A program made the translations under genes and the position numbers. A stretch of DNA of 63,012 nucleotides from Candidatus Nitrotoga sp. CP45 (GTDB taxonomy: Bacteria > Pseudomonadota > Gammaproteobacteria > Burkholderiales > Gallionellaceae): assembly GCA_003402375.1 (NCBI GenBank), contig QFXJ01000054.1, positions 1-63,012 on the forward strand. Direction: 5' to 3'. The notes below the pieces were generated by a model. The model saw nothing but the letters and a program-made list of their open reading frames with translations, searched no databases and had not been told where the DNA came from. Each line of letters starts with the position of its first letter. Position 1 is the first letter of the stretch. This document shows positions 62,160 to 63,012 of the stretch, one piece after another.

Positions 62160-62798
62160 ACTGCCCAGTTAAAAAACTTTACATGCTAACGTCCTTCTAT
62201 ACTCACCAATTCTAGCATTGCCAATTTATATTACGCAAGCTTTTTTGGCTGATCCTTAAAGAAGCAAATAAACTTCAACTTCTTGAAAGCTAATCCAAAC
62301 ATCTGCTTATGCTATCTTCACTGCACATGCACACATTCTATAAAGAATGCTTAAATCCAAACTTCACTATTAATTATATTCAGTATGCCACATTGTGTGA
62401 GTTGCACACCATGATAATAAACAACCTATTACTAGGTGCATATACCGATTATATTTAATTCAACAGGTATTTTAGCTTTTTAGGACCGTTTCAGATGAAT
62501 TACATTCATTTTTCAGGCGTAAAGTCAGCTCTACAAACCCATAATTTTCAAACTCTCTAAGCCTGGGCTTTATGAATGCGGCCAAAGGCAGTCCATATTT
62601 TTCGATAGACCGCATGTTTTTGCGCAATTTCACCCTGCCTTTACCGAAATCGCCCATTTTTTAAACGATTCAGCCTGCTATGAACGTCAAAGACCTTATT
62701 CTAGCCAGTTTGAAATAAACCAAACGTTTAAAGCTGTAGCTAACAATCATTATGAACATAGCAAAATTCGTCCGTACCTGACCAACAGTGTGAATTAT
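62160..62798. other. Gene-poor AT-rich region
   Basis: About 640 bp. A 61-codon open frame on the minus strand (62472-62657) lacks a ribosome binding site and family likeness and may be a relic. Promoters for the 33-residue gene should lie near 62160-62250. Confidence 0.4.
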
Positions 62799-62799
62799 A

Positions 62800-62823
62800 G
62801 ACTCGGCACGAATTATCCGTGAT
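62800..62823. repeat. IS630 terminal inverted repeat, right window edge
   Basis: GACTCGGCACGAATTATCC at 62800 onward shares CGGCACGAATTAT with the reverse complement of 404-428. A TA at 62798-62799 precedes it. Confidence 0.65.
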
Positions 62824-62852
62824 TTTTTTGAGCAAGACATGTATCATTGCGT

Positions 62853-63012
62853 ATGGAAAAAGACGACGCAAGAAAACAAACAAGGGAGGTGCTCCACGAG
62901 AGGCGCAAGCAAGTTATTCGCATGCACCGCAAGGGAATGCCAGTCATGCAAATAGTTGAACACTGTGGTCTCAGTTGGTATGCCGTAAACGCAGCGATCA
63001 AGCGCTATGCAG
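62853..63012 (+). CDS. IS630-family transposase, N-terminal part (cut by window end)
   Basis: 53 codons from ATG 62853 to the window edge. A helix-turn-helix DNA-binding segment (KQVIRMHRKGMPVMQIVEHC and LSWYAVNAAIKRY) begins an IS630 transposase. About 150 residues of the usual length separate this piece from the C-terminal piece at the other end of the window, so they do not join directly even if the molecule is circular. Confidence 0.75.
   Translation, partial: MEKDDARKQTREVLHERRKQVIRMHRKGMPVMQIVEHCGLSWYAVNAAIKRYA

Noticed and set aside
62472-62657. 61-codon minus-strand open frame
   Set aside because: No ribosome binding site or recognised domain; possibly relic coding DNA but not supported as a gene.
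1-63012. CRISPR arrays, tRNA genes, rRNA genes, phage structural genes
   Set aside because: None seen by eye on either strand; no regularly spaced long repeats apart from the short MraZ boxes.

Overview
The window looks like a chromosomal contig from a betaproteobacterium, most likely a lithotroph related to Gallionellaceae/Nitrosomonadales (Gallionella, Sideroxydans and Candidatus Nitrotoga are candidates; this is inference from gene content only). It carries a complete division and cell wall (dcw) cluster in proteobacterial order, an Alternative Complex III operon in place of a cytochrome bc1, and more than 20 kb devoted to cytochromes c and cbb3-type oxidase genes. Both window ends lie inside IS630-family elements, so the contig probably broke at a repeat.

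Layout. 0-1.75 kb: insertion sequence graveyard, with an IS630 transposase end next to a decayed IS30 transposase and a second decayed IS630 copy. 1.9-10.3 kb, minus strand: actA-B1-B2-C-D-E-F followed by sspA-sspB, nearly all overlapping or adjacent. 10.3-13.5 kb: about 1.8 kb of non-coding decayed DNA and an IS4-family element with intact terminal repeats and a 9-bp target duplication but a frameshifted transposase. 13.5-20.9 kb: lgt, a small cytochrome c, a livKHMGF-type ABC transporter and a TPR protein. 21.4-41.0 kb, plus strand: rnpB, then mraZ-rsmH-ftsL-ftsI-murE-murF-mraY-murD-ftsW-murG-murC-murB-ddl-ftsQ-ftsA-ftsZ-lpxC. A sigma70-like promoter and four 10-bp-spaced GTGGG boxes precede mraZ. 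41-62.2 kb: a respiratory accessory region with ccoG and a FixH-like lipoprotein, a fused MFS/spermidine-synthase protein, a full-length CcoN, a CcoO-like cytochrome, CcoS-like and several unassigned small membrane proteins, a membrane-anchored SUMF1-fold protein, three further cytochromes c, two free-standing CcoN C-terminal-half proteins and a thioredoxin-like lipoprotein. Several very small membrane proteins (33, 36 and 44 residues) have strong ribosome binding sites. 62.2-63.0 kb: gene-poor DNA ending in the first 53 codons of an IS630 transposase.

How the parts fit. The act operon would oxidise quinol and pass electrons to periplasmic cytochromes c. The small cytochromes (near 14.6, 50.8, 60.7 and 61.5 kb) are plausible carriers to the cbb3-like oxidase. 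That oxidase keeps all CuB and heme ligands and the active-site tyrosine, but the cluster has no recognisable heme-bearing CcoP. Its place seems to be taken by a heme-less CcoP-like membrane protein and separate monoheme cytochromes. This atypical oxidase cluster, its stand-alone CcoN half-proteins and its SUMF1-like partner without catalytic cysteines are the best candidates in the window for an undescribed system.
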